Below, in pieces: positions 1 to 9,455 of a stretch of DNA of 64,000 nucleotides; within the stretch, counting starts at the first letter, position 1, and each line of letters starts with the position of its first letter. The translations under genes were made by a program, and so were the position numbers. The notes beneath the pieces were generated by a model. That model had not been told where the DNA came from and ran no database searches. It saw nothing but the letters and a program-made list of their open reading frames with translations. The DNA lies in the NCBI RefSeq assembly GCF_001684975.1, contig NZ_MAYH01000034.1:62001-126000 (forward strand), in the 5' to 3' direction. This DNA comes from Chryseobacterium artocarpi. GTDB lineage: Bacteria; Bacteroidota; Bacteroidia; Flavobacteriales; Weeksellaceae.

Positions 1-204
1 CATCTCAACCTCGTCTGAAAATTCTAATTTATGCTGACTTACATAATCTGGAAATAAATTTACAGCTTCTTTATTTTTACAATATAATGAAAGAATGGAA
101 ATTTCATAATCTTTACTAAGAGCCTTAATAAGTCTATTAGATACTGTTTCTACACCTCCAAGCAGAGATGAATCTAACATAAAAAATAATAGTTTAGGTA
201 ACAT
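1..204 (-). CDS. Glycosyltransferase, GT4-like (partial, N-terminal 68 aa)
   Basis: This is the beginning of a gene that runs off the left edge of the window; 68 codons are visible and remain open. The N-terminus reads LLFFMLDSSLLGGVETVSNR. A Gly-Gly-Val-Glu-Thr motif after a hydrophobic strand is typical of the nucleotide-sugar family GT4 (GT-B fold), where it sits in the acceptor-binding N-terminal domain. Its ATG overlaps the TAA of the upstream flippase gene as TAATG, so the two are translationally coupled. It probably adds a sugar to the repeat unit of the surface polysaccharide made by this cluster. Donor and acceptor cannot be told from this fragment. A second ATG eight codons downstream is an alternative start. 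Confidence 0.75.
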   Translation of the reverse strand, partial: MLPKLLFFMLDSSLLGGVETVSNRLIKALSKDYEISILSLYCKNKEAVNLFPDYVSQHKLEFSDEVEM

Positions 205-1751
205 TACTTTAAAACTTTTTTATTTACCAATATAAGAACATGCGATATTATTTTTTTTAATAACTCTCTAAATGTTAAATTAAAACAAAATAAAATCAAT
301 ATATAAGTAACGATGGTTATGAAGACAATAATTAAATTTTCTATTAATAAATCGAACTTTAAAAATTTATCAACAAACATTTTGGAAATAAAATATAGTA
401 AAATCAGCAATGTTGTTGACATAAAAATCGTAACAAAATAACGAAGTAGCGATCTATTAAAATACTTATAATTAAGAAAAACAGGCTTCCAGCAAAAAAC
501 GATAACAAACAGACTTAAATTAATAGCAATAAGAACTCCGTTTATTCCCCAGAAATAGCCAAAGATAACTGAGCATACAAAATTGATTATTAATTCAATA
601 ATTGGCGCATAGATATCACTAAAAAGACCATTTGCTGTTAAAAAAGTATCATTAACTCTAACCAATGATAAAAATATAAAAACTGTCATTAGTAAAATAG
701 TACTTTCTGGGAAAATATACTTACCTCCCATCCAGAATATCATAAAATGATTTACTAAAACAAAATAAACAAGGCAAATAACAGAAACTAATAATAGCTC
801 TATAATCTGAACTTCTCGATATAATTTATAATTATTTTCTATTTTATTAGATATTAAAAAATGACCAACACTAGGAGTAATACTAGAGAATATCATCGTA
901 ACAACTGTTGTAATACCAGTAATAACAACTAAATAATTTCCATAAATTGCTACTGAATTAAGGTCGGTATAAAAATAAATAATCAGTGGACTTCCTTGAA
1001 TTAAAATAAAACCAGCCAGTTTATGAAAGAATAATTGTTTAGTTTTACTATATATTTTTTCAGATAGCTCTTTTCTCTCTGATTCATCTTGAGTATTAAT
1101 ACTCTTATTTGCCAATATATTTTTATAAGACCTTTGCACAAAATAATGTAAAAGAATTGATGAAAATATAGGATATAGAGCTTCTAGAGCAATCCAATAT
1201 ATATATCCTGTAATCCCATACTTTAAAACAAAAATCTGAAGCAATACCTTAATTGCACGAGAACCTTGAAATATAAAAATATTTATATAATTCTTCTGAT
1301 CTGCCAGTAAGAGAATTTGTTTATAGTTAAAAAAGTAAGAGAATAAAGATGAAAATAGTAATACAAAATATGTGGAAAATATAATCCAATTTGGAATATC
1401 TACATCAGAAAAAATAATTTTAAAAAAAAGAGAAATTACGACTCCAACCAATAATACAATAAATCCAATTTTAGAATAAATTCCCTTTAGTATTTCTATA
1501 ATTTCCTTTATCTTATTACTATTCCTTTCATGAAGAGGTTGATATAGAAAATATGTAACAGCTGCCCCAACACCAAGTTCTGCTAAATTTAAAAAACTGA
1601 GTAGATTTGTCAGGGTTGTATTGAGACCTAATATTTCATTATTTAAATTAGAAACAAAAGACTTTCTATAAAAAAAAGTCAATATTAAAATTATTAAATA
1701 AAAAAATACAGAGAATATAATATTAAATAAACTGTTTCTACTTCTACTCAT
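204..1751 (-). CDS. Polysaccharide flippase, Wzx/MATE-like
   Basis: A 515-residue, highly hydrophobic protein with roughly 12-14 membrane segments, starting with MSRSRNSLFNIIFSVFFYL. It has the size and character of the polysaccharide-transport (Wzx/RfbX) branch of the MOP flippase superfamily. Such proteins move undecaprenyl-diphosphate-linked repeat units across the inner membrane. The segment around residues 48-66 (LTNLLSFLNLAELGVGAAV) resembles the first conserved block of this family. The gene follows manC with a 2-bp gap and overlaps the next glycosyltransferase, so it belongs to one transcription unit. No Wzy polymerase is seen in the window; one would be expected further left. Function is inferred from topology and neighbours. 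Confidence 0.85.
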   Translation of the reverse strand: MSRSRNSLFNIIFSVFFYLIILILTFFYRKSFVSNLNNEILGLNTTLTNLLSFLNLAELGVGAAVTYFLYQPLHERNSNKIKEIIEILKGIYSKIGFIVLLVGVVISLFFKIIFSDVDIPNWIIFSTYFVLLFSSLFSYFFNYKQILLLADQKNYINIFIFQGSRAIKVLLQIFVLKYGITGYIYWIALEALYPIFSSILLHYFVQRSYKNILANKSINTQDESERKELSEKIYSKTKQLFFHKLAGFILIQGSPLIIYFYTDLNSVAIYGNYLVVITGITTVVTMIFSSITPSVGHFLISNKIENNYKLYREVQIIELLLVSVICLVYFVLVNHFMIFWMGGKYIFPESTILLMTVFIFLSLVRVNDTFLTANGLFSDIYAPIIELIINFVCSVIFGYFWGINGVLIAINLSLFVIVFCWKPVFLNYKYFNRSLLRYFVTIFMSTTLLILLYFISKMFVDKFLKFDLLIENLIIVFITIVTYILILFCFNLTFRELLKKIISHVLILVNKKVLK

Positions 1752-1753
1752 AT

Positions 1754-2743
1754 CTATTTATACTCTGTTTCAAGGTTTTCGTAAATGTCCTTTACTTTTT
1801 GAGATTTTTCTTTTTTCAATATTAAAATTGCGTCATGAGTAACAACCAAAATACTTTTTTTGATCCCTAGAAATTCTGTATGAATATTTGTTCCTATTAC
1901 CATATTTCCATGTTCATCTGTTGGATGCCCATTATCTTTTAAGTAAGTATATAGAGACTCAAAAGAGCCCATATCAGACCATTTAAAATTTGATTTTACT
2001 ACTTTAAGGCGATCTGTCTTTTCCATTACTGCATAGTCTACAGATATGGATGGAATATTCATACTCTCCTCAACAGGTAATCTATCATCTGTTCTTGCAT
2101 TAAAAGCAATTTCGGATTTTGTATAAACCTCAGGTTGATGCTTTTTAAGCTCTTCTAAAAAGATTCCAGCCTTAAAACAAAACATTCCTGAATTCCATAA
2201 AAAATTACCTTTTACGATAAATTCCTGAGCAGTTTCAAGATTGGGTTTTTCTCTAAATCCTAATACATTATTACCCTCTACTTGGATATAACCAAATCCT
2301 GTTTCTGGTTTAGTCGGAACTAATCCAAATGTGACAATTGAATCTTGTTTTGCCAGTTCAATTGCTTCGTTAACAGCTCTTTCATATTCATCTTCATCTT
2401 CTATTAAATGATCAGAAGGTGTAATAAGTAAGATATCATTTTTATCTGCAGAGAATGCTGCAAAAGCTATAGCTGCTGCAGTATTTCTTGGTGAAGCTTC
2501 TATTATTTGCTGATATTTTTGAATATCAATCTCTTTTAATGCTTCAGAAGATAATTCGAAATTATCCATATTACCTATTACTGTTAAACCATCACAAAGA
2601 GTAATATTTCTCATTGCAGTCAACTGAAAAAGAGATTTTTCACCAAAGATATTCAGATACTGTTTAGGCTTATTTTTTCTGGATAAAGGCCAAAGCCTGC
2701 TGCCCACTCCTCCAGAAAGTATTACATTAATAATTTTCGTCAT
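1754..2743 (-). CDS. manC: Mannose-1-phosphate guanylyltransferase
   Basis: Makes GDP-mannose from mannose-1-phosphate and GTP in the cytoplasm, supplying activated mannose (or a precursor of GDP-fucose and similar sugars) to the polysaccharide. The nucleotidyltransferase signature GGVGSRLWPLSR is at residues 11-22, followed by KPKQYL. Other family motifs are EASPRNTA (82-89), PSDHLI (109-114), FREKP (163-167) and WNSGMF (183-188). At 329 aa it is the short form: the C-terminal phosphomannose-isomerase cupin of the bifunctional ManC/AlgA type is absent. It sits 6 bp after the Wzc gene and 2 bp before the flippase, inside the operon. ManC is favoured over other sugar-phosphate nucleotidyltransferases by the GSRLWPLSR motif. 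Confidence 0.93.
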   Translation of the reverse strand: MTKIINVILSGGVGSRLWPLSRKNKPKQYLNIFGEKSLFQLTAMRNITLCDGLTVIGNMDNFELSSEALKEIDIQKYQQIIEASPRNTAAAIAFAAFSADKNDILLITPSDHLIEDEDEYERAVNEAIELAKQDSIVTFGLVPTKPETGFGYIQVEGNNVLGFREKPNLETAQEFIVKGNFLWNSGMFCFKAGIFLEELKKHQPEVYTKSEIAFNARTDDRLPVEESMNIPSISVDYAVMEKTDRLKVVKSNFKWSDMGSFESLYTYLKDNGHPTDEHGNMVIGTNIHTEFLGIKKSILVVTHDAILILKKEKSQKVKDIYENLETEYK

Positions 2744-2749
2744 TACAAT

Positions 2750-5107
2750 CTAAAGTCTCTCTTTAATTTTTTCCAACCACGTTTTTTCTTTAGCTGAATA
2801 GCCATAGCCATATTTATTTCCATAGCCATAATGATTCTTATCCACATCATTAAGTACAAATCCTACATTTTTAATTTTGTTGCTATCAATATTATTATTA
2901 GCAAACTCCACAAGAGATTTTTCGGTATATCTAGATCTTGCAACGTATAATGTAGCATCAGCTAGATCTGCAAATAAGAAAGTATCTGTTACTAATAATA
3001 GAGGAGCAGTGTCTATAACAATATAGTCATACTTAGTTCTCAGATTATCTAATAACTCTTCGTATCTACCATTACTTAGTAATTCTGTTGGGTTTGGTGG
3101 AATCATCCCGGAATAAATGACATCACAATGTGGATTAAATGAAGTAACATGTATTATATCTTCCAATCTTGTTTGATCTGAATACAAATATTCTGTCAAA
3201 CCAGTTAACCCTCTTCTGGATGTATTATAACGCTGAAGCTGAGGGTTTCTTATATCTGAACCAATAATGATCACCTTCTTTTTAGGGGTTGCTAAAGTCA
3301 AAGCTAAATTAACAGAAACAAAAGTCTTACCTTCACCCTTAACCGAAGAAGTCACAAAAACTACTTTCCCTTTTTCTTTCTTAGGTAGTAAAAAGTTCAT
3401 ATTTGTAATTAAAATACGGAATGCTTCTGCCATTGGAGAAAGATCATTAACCTGTACAATATCTGAGTCTCCTTTTAAAACCGTTGGTAATTCTCCTAAT
3501 ACAGAGGCATGAGAAAGTTTTTCTAAATCATTCTTGCTCTTAACTTTGTTATTTAATATATCTTTAAGATATATAAAAATGGCAGGTAAAATAAGTCCAA
3601 CTAATAATGCTCCTAATAGGAAAAGTACTTTTTTGGGAGCTACAGGGGTTGGTGATGCATAAGCATAATCGATAATTCTGGCTTTATTTGCTGTAACCGC
3701 TAAAGATATTGCAGTTTCTTCTCTTTTCTGTAATAAGAGTAAGTATAAATTCTCTTTTATTTGTTGTTGTCTCTCAATACTTCTAAACATTTTTTCCTGA
3801 GCAGGAATTTTGGTAATTTTAGAACTTATAGTATTTTGTTCACCCTGATATTGATTTTTAGCTAATTGTAATCCTGTTCTATTTTTCAATAAACTTTCCA
3901 TTACAGAACTTCTCAATGAAGATATTTGTTTATTAAGATCAATTACTAAAGGGTTTTGAGGTGTAGCATTTTCAAGCAATCTATTTCTCTCTAAAACAAG
4001 TTGATTATAAGCAGCTATATTAGAAGATGCTGTAGAATTATTTAACCCTACATTGGAAGGTAATACCTGTGTGTTATTTTGTCTTCCCATAAAATCCACT
4101 AAAGCATTGGTAAGCTCAAGTTGAGATTCTAATTCTATTTGTTTTGCTCTAGCTTCAGCTGATGTTTCAAGGCTTATTCTTGCTTCTGTTGATAAGTCTG
4201 TAATTTGGTTACTTGATTTAAAACGTTCTTTTTCATTTTCAACCTGTCCCAGCTCTTTTGATATAAGATTGATTCTATCATCAATAAAGTCTTTAGTTTT
4301 CTGAGACTCAGAATTTTTATCACTGATAGCATCATTATTATATACCGTTACTAAAGTATTTACAATATCTTTAGCTTTATTTATATTTGCATAGTTTAAA
4401 GATAGATTTATAACTGTTACATCTTTATTAGCTAAGCTTACACCTACTATTTTTTGTAAATAATTCACAGTAGCTTCTTTGGAAGAATAAGTAAAATACA
4501 TATTACTAACATCTCCTGCTTTAGACTTATTGTATGTAGGATTTTTGATAATTAATAAATTAGCATAAGGTAAACTAATTGTTTTATTGAATTGTGTTTT
4601 AACTTCTGGAAAATTATCACTTGTCAAAATAATATTTTGTCCAGAAATTTTAATGCTTACAGGTTTTATTTTACTTACGTAATCTTTTTCATTAATAACC
4701 TGAATGATTATAGGTGAGGTTTCTTTATATAATTCGTTATCATTTAAGTTAGATTTCGCATATATTGAAGTCTGCAGGTTATTCTGCTTTACTACCTCAT
4801 TCATGAGTTTTTTAGACTTGAAAATCTCTATTTCATTATCAATACTATTGGTTCCCATTCCTCCAAAACCTGATAAATCTTGTAAAACACCAAATTCACC
4901 TCCTACAGAAGGTGTTTTTTTAGCATCTTTAATCAGCACTGATGACTGAACATTAAATATAGGTGTAGCAAACTTTAAGTAAAAGTAAGTTGCAATGAGA
5001 CATATGATAGGAACAATTATAAACCATACCCAGTTTATTAAATAGGGTTTAATTATCTCCTGAATATTAATTTCCTTTTCTGATCCTTCAATAATTGGAT
5101 TATCCAT
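2750..5107 (-). CDS. Wzz/Wzc-type polysaccharide co-polymerase with BY-kinase domain
   Basis: Inner-membrane protein that controls chain length and export of surface polysaccharide through a C-terminal bacterial tyrosine kinase. It has a first transmembrane segment near residues 24-46 and a periplasmic Wzz-like domain with long coiled-coil helices (about 250-470). A second transmembrane segment lies near 494-516. The cytoplasmic kinase has a Walker A of the form SSVKGEGKT (about 585-593) and a Walker A' [12 protein letters not shown]. The last 30 residues hold a tyrosine cluster ([16 protein letters not shown]), the usual autophosphorylation tail. At 785 aa, Wzz and kinase parts are fused, as in Proteobacteria and Bacteroidota. 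The cognate phosphatase (Wzb/YwqE type) is not seen in the window. It lies between the UDP-sugar dehydrogenase and manC. Confidence 0.93.
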   Translation of the reverse strand: MDNPIIEGSEKEINIQEIIKPYLINWVWFIIVPIICLIATYFYLKFATPIFNVQSSVLIKDAKKTPSVGGEFGVLQDLSGFGGMGTNSIDNEIEIFKSKKLMNEVVKQNNLQTSIYAKSNLNDNELYKETSPIIIQVINEKDYVSKIKPVSIKISGQNIILTSDNFPEVKTQFNKTISLPYANLLIIKNPTYNKSKAGDVSNMYFTYSSKEATVNYLQKIVGVSLANKDVTVINLSLNYANINKAKDIVNTLVTVYNNDAISDKNSESQKTKDFIDDRINLISKELGQVENEKERFKSSNQITDLSTEARISLETSAEARAKQIELESQLELTNALVDFMGRQNNTQVLPSNVGLNNSTASSNIAAYNQLVLERNRLLENATPQNPLVIDLNKQISSLRSSVMESLLKNRTGLQLAKNQYQGEQNTISSKITKIPAQEKMFRSIERQQQIKENLYLLLLQKREETAISLAVTANKARIIDYAYASPTPVAPKKVLFLLGALLVGLILPAIFIYLKDILNNKVKSKNDLEKLSHASVLGELPTVLKGDSDIVQVNDLSPMAEAFRILITNMNFLLPKKEKGKVVFVTSSVKGEGKTFVSVNLALTLATPKKKVIIIGSDIRNPQLQRYNTSRRGLTGLTEYLYSDQTRLEDIIHVTSFNPHCDVIYSGMIPPNPTELLSNGRYEELLDNLRTKYDYIVIDTAPLLLVTDTFLFADLADATLYVARSRYTEKSLVEFANNNIDSNKIKNVGFVLNDVDKNHYGYGNKYGYGYSAKEKTWLEKIKERL

Positions 5108-5179
5108 TATCTAGTTTTATATTTTTATAAATTATCCGCTATGTTTAATAACAGAGATTGATTAGTTTTTATTATTAAA

Positions 5180-6472
5180 TTAGAGTCTTGCATCAACTAA
5201 GCTTCTGTCTATACATGCTTTAGTATCAAAAATGACACTATCTTCTTTTTTTATTTTTTCAAAATCTAATGTGAGAAACTCTTTGTGAGATACTGCAATA
5301 ATAATAGAATCATACTTTTTATTATTATCCAGTTGATCAAGAATATTTACACCATATTCATCCTTAACTTCTTCCTTATCCGCCCATGGATCAAAAATAT
5401 CTACATCTACTCCATAATCTTTTAGTTCATTATAGATGTCGATAACTTTTGTATTTCTTACATCAGGACAGTTTTCTTTAAAAGTTACTCCTAAAATTAA
5501 AGACTGAGAATTCTTAATTATATTCCCTTTAGCAATAAGCAGTTTTACCACTTTTGATGCTATAAATTTTGCAATTGAATCATTTACTCTGCGTCCTGAT
5601 AATATGACATCAGGATGATATCCTAATTGCTCAGCTTTATGTGCAAGATAATATGGATCTACTGAAATACAGTGCCCTCCAACTAGACCTGGTTTATATT
5701 TCAGAAAGTTATATTTTGTTCCGGCAGCTTCAAGGACATCATTAGTATCGATCCCCATTCTATCAAAAATGAGCGCTAATTCATTCACAAAAGAAATATT
5801 TACATCTCTTTGTGCATTTTCAATTGCTTTTGAAGCTTCTGCTACTCTGATACTAGGTGCTTTATGAGTACCTGCTGTAATAATTTTTTTGTATAAATCA
5901 TCAACTTCCTGTGCTATTTCAGCTGTAGATCCGGAAGTTACTTTCATTACACTGGTTAAAGTATTTATCTTATCTCCAGGATTGATTCTTTCAGGAGAAT
6001 ACCCTACAAAAAAATCTTCATTAAATTTTAATCCAGAATATTTCTCCAGAATCGGAACACATTCTTCTTCTGTACAACCAGGAAAAACAGTAGATTCAAA
6101 TATCACAATATCTCCTTTCTTAAGAATTCCTCCCAACATCTTTGATGCAGTAAGCAATGGATTCAAATCCGGAGCATTATATTTATCAATAGGAGTAGGT
6201 ACCGTTACAATAAATACATTACATCCTTCGATTTCCTGAATATTACTTGTTCCTTTATAGCCTATAGTTCCTGCTGACTCATTATAACGATTTAAACTTT
6301 TATTAAGTTTATCAATATCCGCTTCTAATGTTGCATCATGGCCATTATTAAGCTCATTAATTCTTTCTATATTAATATCAAAACCCAAAACCGGATAATG
6401 GTGAGCAAACTCTAAAGACAAAGGTAACCCTACATATCCTTGTCCAATAATGGCTATATTATATGATTTCAT
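5180..6472 (-). CDS. Nucleotide-sugar dehydrogenase (UDP-GlcNAc/GalNAc 6-dehydrogenase type)
   Basis: Oxidises C6 of a UDP-sugar to a uronic acid in two NAD+-dependent steps. The Rossmann motif GQGYVG is at residues 10-15. The family motif ESTVFPGCTEEE is near 126-137, YSPERINPG at 158-166, and the catalytic Cys268 lies in GGHCISVDPYYL. The ESTVxPGCTE block and 430-aa length fit the VipA/TviB/WbpA branch (UDP-N-acetyl-hexosamine dehydrogenases) better than the glucose-specific Ugd branch. That is an inference from motif style. The gene lies 61 bp after the Wza-like gene and 72 bp before wzc, in the same orientation. The product is probably an aminohexuronic acid in the polysaccharide repeat unit. 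Confidence 0.9.
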   Translation of the reverse strand: MKSYNIAIIGQGYVGLPLSLEFAHHYPVLGFDINIERINELNNGHDATLEADIDKLNKSLNRYNESAGTIGYKGTSNIQEIEGCNVFIVTVPTPIDKYNAPDLNPLLTASKMLGGILKKGDIVIFESTVFPGCTEEECVPILEKYSGLKFNEDFFVGYSPERINPGDKINTLTSVMKVTSGSTAEIAQEVDDLYKKIITAGTHKAPSIRVAEASKAIENAQRDVNISFVNELALIFDRMGIDTNDVLEAAGTKYNFLKYKPGLVGGHCISVDPYYLAHKAEQLGYHPDVILSGRRVNDSIAKFIASKVVKLLIAKGNIIKNSQSLILGVTFKENCPDVRNTKVIDIYNELKDYGVDVDIFDPWADKEEVKDEYGVNILDQLDNNKKYDSIIIAVSHKEFLTLDFEKIKKEDSVIFDTKACIDRSLVDARL

Positions 6473-6533
6473 TCGTTTGTGATTCTATCAAAAAATTAAA
6501 ACTAATATTTTTGATAATTTAATTACTTTACTT

Positions 6534-7358
6534 TTATTTTTTAAATAAACCTATAACAACGGCAATAGCTGTAACTCCAATAGAAATAGCGGTTAGATAA
6601 AGCCCGGTATTAGGATTCTGTCGTGAAGCAATTTCTTTTGCTTTAGTTGACTGAACAATAATTGCATCACCTTGCTTTAGGTTATAAAATGGAGAGTTAA
6701 TTAAATTAGCATCCTGTAAATTAATTTTACCATGGGTAACGGTTCCATTCTCAGTTCTTATGACCAATACGTCTGTTCTTTTCCCATATCCTGTTAAATC
6801 ACCAGCAAGTCCTAAAGCATTCAAAATAGTTGCATGCCCATTAGTCACAGTATAATCTCCTTGTCTGTTAACCTCCCCAAGTATTGTAATTTTAAAATTA
6901 GCAATTCTTACACTTACAGTTGGATTTATAACATACTGACTTACTTTTTCTCTTAATTCATCTTTAACATCAATCAGAGTTTTACCAGTGGTGTTAACTT
7001 TACCAATAACCGGAAAATCAATATTACCGTTATTATCTACAATGTAAGTAGGTCCTGACAATGTAGACATTCCTTGATTAGGCATATTTCCTCCAGCATA
7101 GGTATTATTAGTCTGAATCATTTCAGCGGAAGAATAGCTCTGGTTAAATGGCTTTACAACATCCATATCTTTTGCAGTAATCAGGATAACCAGCTGATCT
7201 CCTGTTTGAATTGTATTTCCAGAGTTTTTTGCAGATGATTCAATAGCCACTTGTTCTATATTCTGCATATAGTTTAAATCATTCTGACCAGCATTATCCT
7301 TAACCTTACATGATACTAATAAGAGTATAGAAAACAGTCCTAATATTCTACTTTTCAT
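6534..7358 (-). CDS. Polysaccharide export lipoprotein, Wza-like
   Basis: Probable envelope export component for the polysaccharide. The N-terminus is a lipoprotein signal with lipobox LLVSC, making Cys17 the lipidated residue. A polysaccharide-export (PES) domain begins near residue 50 (TGDQLVILI) and carries the family feature YIVDNNGNIDFPVIGKV (about 106-122). A soluble-ligand-binding beta-grasp (SLBB) domain follows near 155-245. Unusually for classical Wza, the C-terminus ends in one hydrophobic helix and FKK (residues about 252-274), a common arrangement in Bacteroidota. It is transcribed after the CapD-like gene and before the dehydrogenase. A TATATTTG -7 element lies just upstream, so it may also have its own promoter. 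Confidence 0.9.
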   Translation of the reverse strand: MKSRILGLFSILLLVSCKVKDNAGQNDLNYMQNIEQVAIESSAKNSGNTIQTGDQLVILITAKDMDVVKPFNQSYSSAEMIQTNNTYAGGNMPNQGMSTLSGPTYIVDNNGNIDFPVIGKVNTTGKTLIDVKDELREKVSQYVINPTVSVRIANFKITILGEVNRQGDYTVTNGHATILNALGLAGDLTGYGKRTDVLVIRTENGTVTHGKINLQDANLINSPFYNLKQGDAIIVQSTKAKEIASRQNPNTGLYLTAISIGVTAIAVVIGLFKK

Positions 7359-7372
7359 ATTTTAAAATTGTA

Positions 7373-7380
7373 CAAATATA
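7373..7380 (-). promoter_or_regulatory. Putative -7 element (TATATTTG) before the Wza-like gene
   Basis: The minus strand reads TATATTTG, matching the Bacteroidota -7 consensus TAnnTTTG, about 14 nt before the ATG at 7358. No TTG was found at the preferred 19-nt distance upstream, so the call is weak. It would allow separate transcription of the export genes. Confidence 0.35.
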
Positions 7381-7395
7381 CATTTATATTTTTTC

Positions 7396-9324
7396 CTATT
7401 TATCCAAAACCTCGTAGATGGAATTATTACTTATAAATTCCGGTACAATCAGTTTAAGAATCTTTACCACTTCCACTTTTTCCTGCATTATAGAGGCTTC
7501 GGTTATCTGGTTTACCAAACTTTCTATTTCTGAAAACGACATCGTAGGATCTTTAGAAATCATAATTTTTTCATTATGAGTAGGAAGTGTTTTTGCATTA
7601 TCACTTAATAGTTCCTCGTATAATTTTTCTCCAGGTCTTAACCCAGTATAAATAATTTTAATATCAATATTAGGCTCAAAACCTGATAGTTTGATCATTC
7701 TTCTTGCAAGATCAAGGATTTTCACCGGTTCACCCATATCAAAAACAAAAATCTCACCTCCTTGCCCCATAGTTCCAGCCTGAAGAACCAATTCACAAGC
7801 TTCAGGAATAGTCATGAAGTATCTTACAATATCAGGATGGGTAATAGTAACCGGACCTCCTGCCTCAATTTGCTTTTTGAAGTGAGGAATAACAGATCCA
7901 TTTGATCCTAATACATTTCCAAATCTAGTTGTAATGAATTTTGTAGTATTACCTTCTGCATGTTGTAAAGACTGAACAAATAACTCTGCTGCTCTTTTAG
8001 ATGCTCCCATTACGTTAGTTGGATTTACAGCTTTATCTGTTGAAATCATTACAAATCTGTTCACTTTGTAACGACTAGATAAAAGAGCAATATTTTTTGA
8101 TCCTAAAACATTTACACGGATTGCCTCATTTGGATTATCTTCTACAAGAGGGACATGCTTATATGCCGCAGCATGATATACCATTGAGAAGTTATAAGTT
8201 TGAAATAACGGCTCTACTCTATGAATATTGGAAACATCAGCAAGTACAAATTTGAATCTGATATGAGGAAATTTTTCCTTCATCTCAAGCTCAATATCAT
8301 ATAAAGGTGTCTCTGCTTGATCTAGAACAACAATTAAAGATGGTGTAAACTGAGCAACTTGTCTTATAATTTCACTTCCAATAGAACCTGCTCCACCCGT
8401 AACCAACACATTTTTACCGTAATGTCTGCTTTTTACCTCTTCATTCTCTATTTTAATAGGCTTTCTATTAAGAAGGTCTTCAATTTGAAGATTTCTGATA
8501 GAGCCTCCCAAATCACTATCTCTCAACTTACGTACCGAAGGAGCTTTAAATACATTCAAATCTTTTTCCAAGAATAAATTTACCCAAGAATTCATTTCAT
8601 TTTTGGACATCATTTCTTTGACGATGATAACTCCATCGATAACAAGATCTTCTTTTGTATTTTCTTCAATTTTTTCTTTAGCGTAAATTGGTTTACCAAG
8701 AAGTGATGCTCTTTTTGAATCAGTTCTCTGTGTCAAAAAGCCAACTACATGATACGGAAGGTTTGGATTGTCTAGAATGGCTCTTGCTATAGCAATAGAT
8801 TGTTCATCGATTCCTAATACTAAAATTCTCTTTTTTAAAGCACTTCTTCTATACTCTCTTACAATGTGAAAAAACTCTTTAACATACAGTCTAAAGAGAA
8901 ATAAGCCCATAAATGATATAACAAAATACAGAACAAGGTAAGGCGTCAGAATAAATTTACCTCCTGTCATCCAAAAATATATCACGTTAATTGTTGCAAC
9001 GACAAACATTGTACAAAAACATGATACAAAAAGTTTAAAAAGATCTATAAAAGTAGAATGTCTGATTATTCCTGCATAAGTCTTGAAAATATACATAAAA
9101 AAAGTATTCACTAATATGATAAAAGCAAAAACAGCACTTTTATCTTCATGATATACAAATTCTTTTTGTGTTATCTTTTCTATGATATATGTAGAAAGAA
9201 ACAAAGATATTACCAAAATTATAATATCTATTATAAGTATTATCCACCTTGGAAGGTATCTTACATCTGAGAGATTGACAACATTATCCCCTCCAAATAT
9301 TTTTTTCCTGAAAGAATTATACAT
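7396..9324 (-). CDS. Membrane-anchored nucleoside-diphosphate-sugar 4,6-dehydratase (CapD/PglF/FlaA1 family)
   Basis: Converts a UDP-N-acetylhexosamine to its 4-keto-6-deoxy form, the first step toward bacillosamine-, QuiNAc- or FucNAc-type sugars. Four membrane segments occupy about residues 25-145. A first Rossmann-like region (RILVLGIDEQ, about 166-175) precedes the catalytic domain with TGGAGSIG at 309-316. STDK is at 428-431 and GASKRAAE follows at about 440-447; these replace the usual SDR Tyr-x-x-x-Lys, as in the long CapD/PglF group. Length 642 aa is typical. The downstream enzyme in the route is probably the DegT aminotransferase encoded upstream at 9456-10592. Substrate stereochemistry (4,6-dehydratase versus 5-inverting) cannot be decided here. 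Confidence 0.92.
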   Translation of the reverse strand: MYNSFRKKIFGGDNVVNLSDVRYLPRWIILIIDIIILVISLFLSTYIIEKITQKEFVYHEDKSAVFAFIILVNTFFMYIFKTYAGIIRHSTFIDLFKLFVSCFCTMFVVATINVIYFWMTGGKFILTPYLVLYFVISFMGLFLFRLYVKEFFHIVREYRRSALKKRILVLGIDEQSIAIARAILDNPNLPYHVVGFLTQRTDSKRASLLGKPIYAKEKIEENTKEDLVIDGVIIVKEMMSKNEMNSWVNLFLEKDLNVFKAPSVRKLRDSDLGGSIRNLQIEDLLNRKPIKIENEEVKSRHYGKNVLVTGGAGSIGSEIIRQVAQFTPSLIVVLDQAETPLYDIELEMKEKFPHIRFKFVLADVSNIHRVEPLFQTYNFSMVYHAAAYKHVPLVEDNPNEAIRVNVLGSKNIALLSSRYKVNRFVMISTDKAVNPTNVMGASKRAAELFVQSLQHAEGNTTKFITTRFGNVLGSNGSVIPHFKKQIEAGGPVTITHPDIVRYFMTIPEACELVLQAGTMGQGGEIFVFDMGEPVKILDLARRMIKLSGFEPNIDIKIIYTGLRPGEKLYEELLSDNAKTLPTHNEKIMISKDPTMSFSEIESLVNQITEASIMQEKVEVVKILKLIVPEFISNNSIYEVLDK

Positions 9325-9455
9325 TGTCCTTATTTGTGTTCATAGTGTTATTATTCGGTACAAGACCCTATTTATTAAATTCAATTAATACTTGGGAATT
9401 CATGCAAAATTAAAATAAAATCTCATCAATTCCCTAAATCTAGAAAAATAAAATT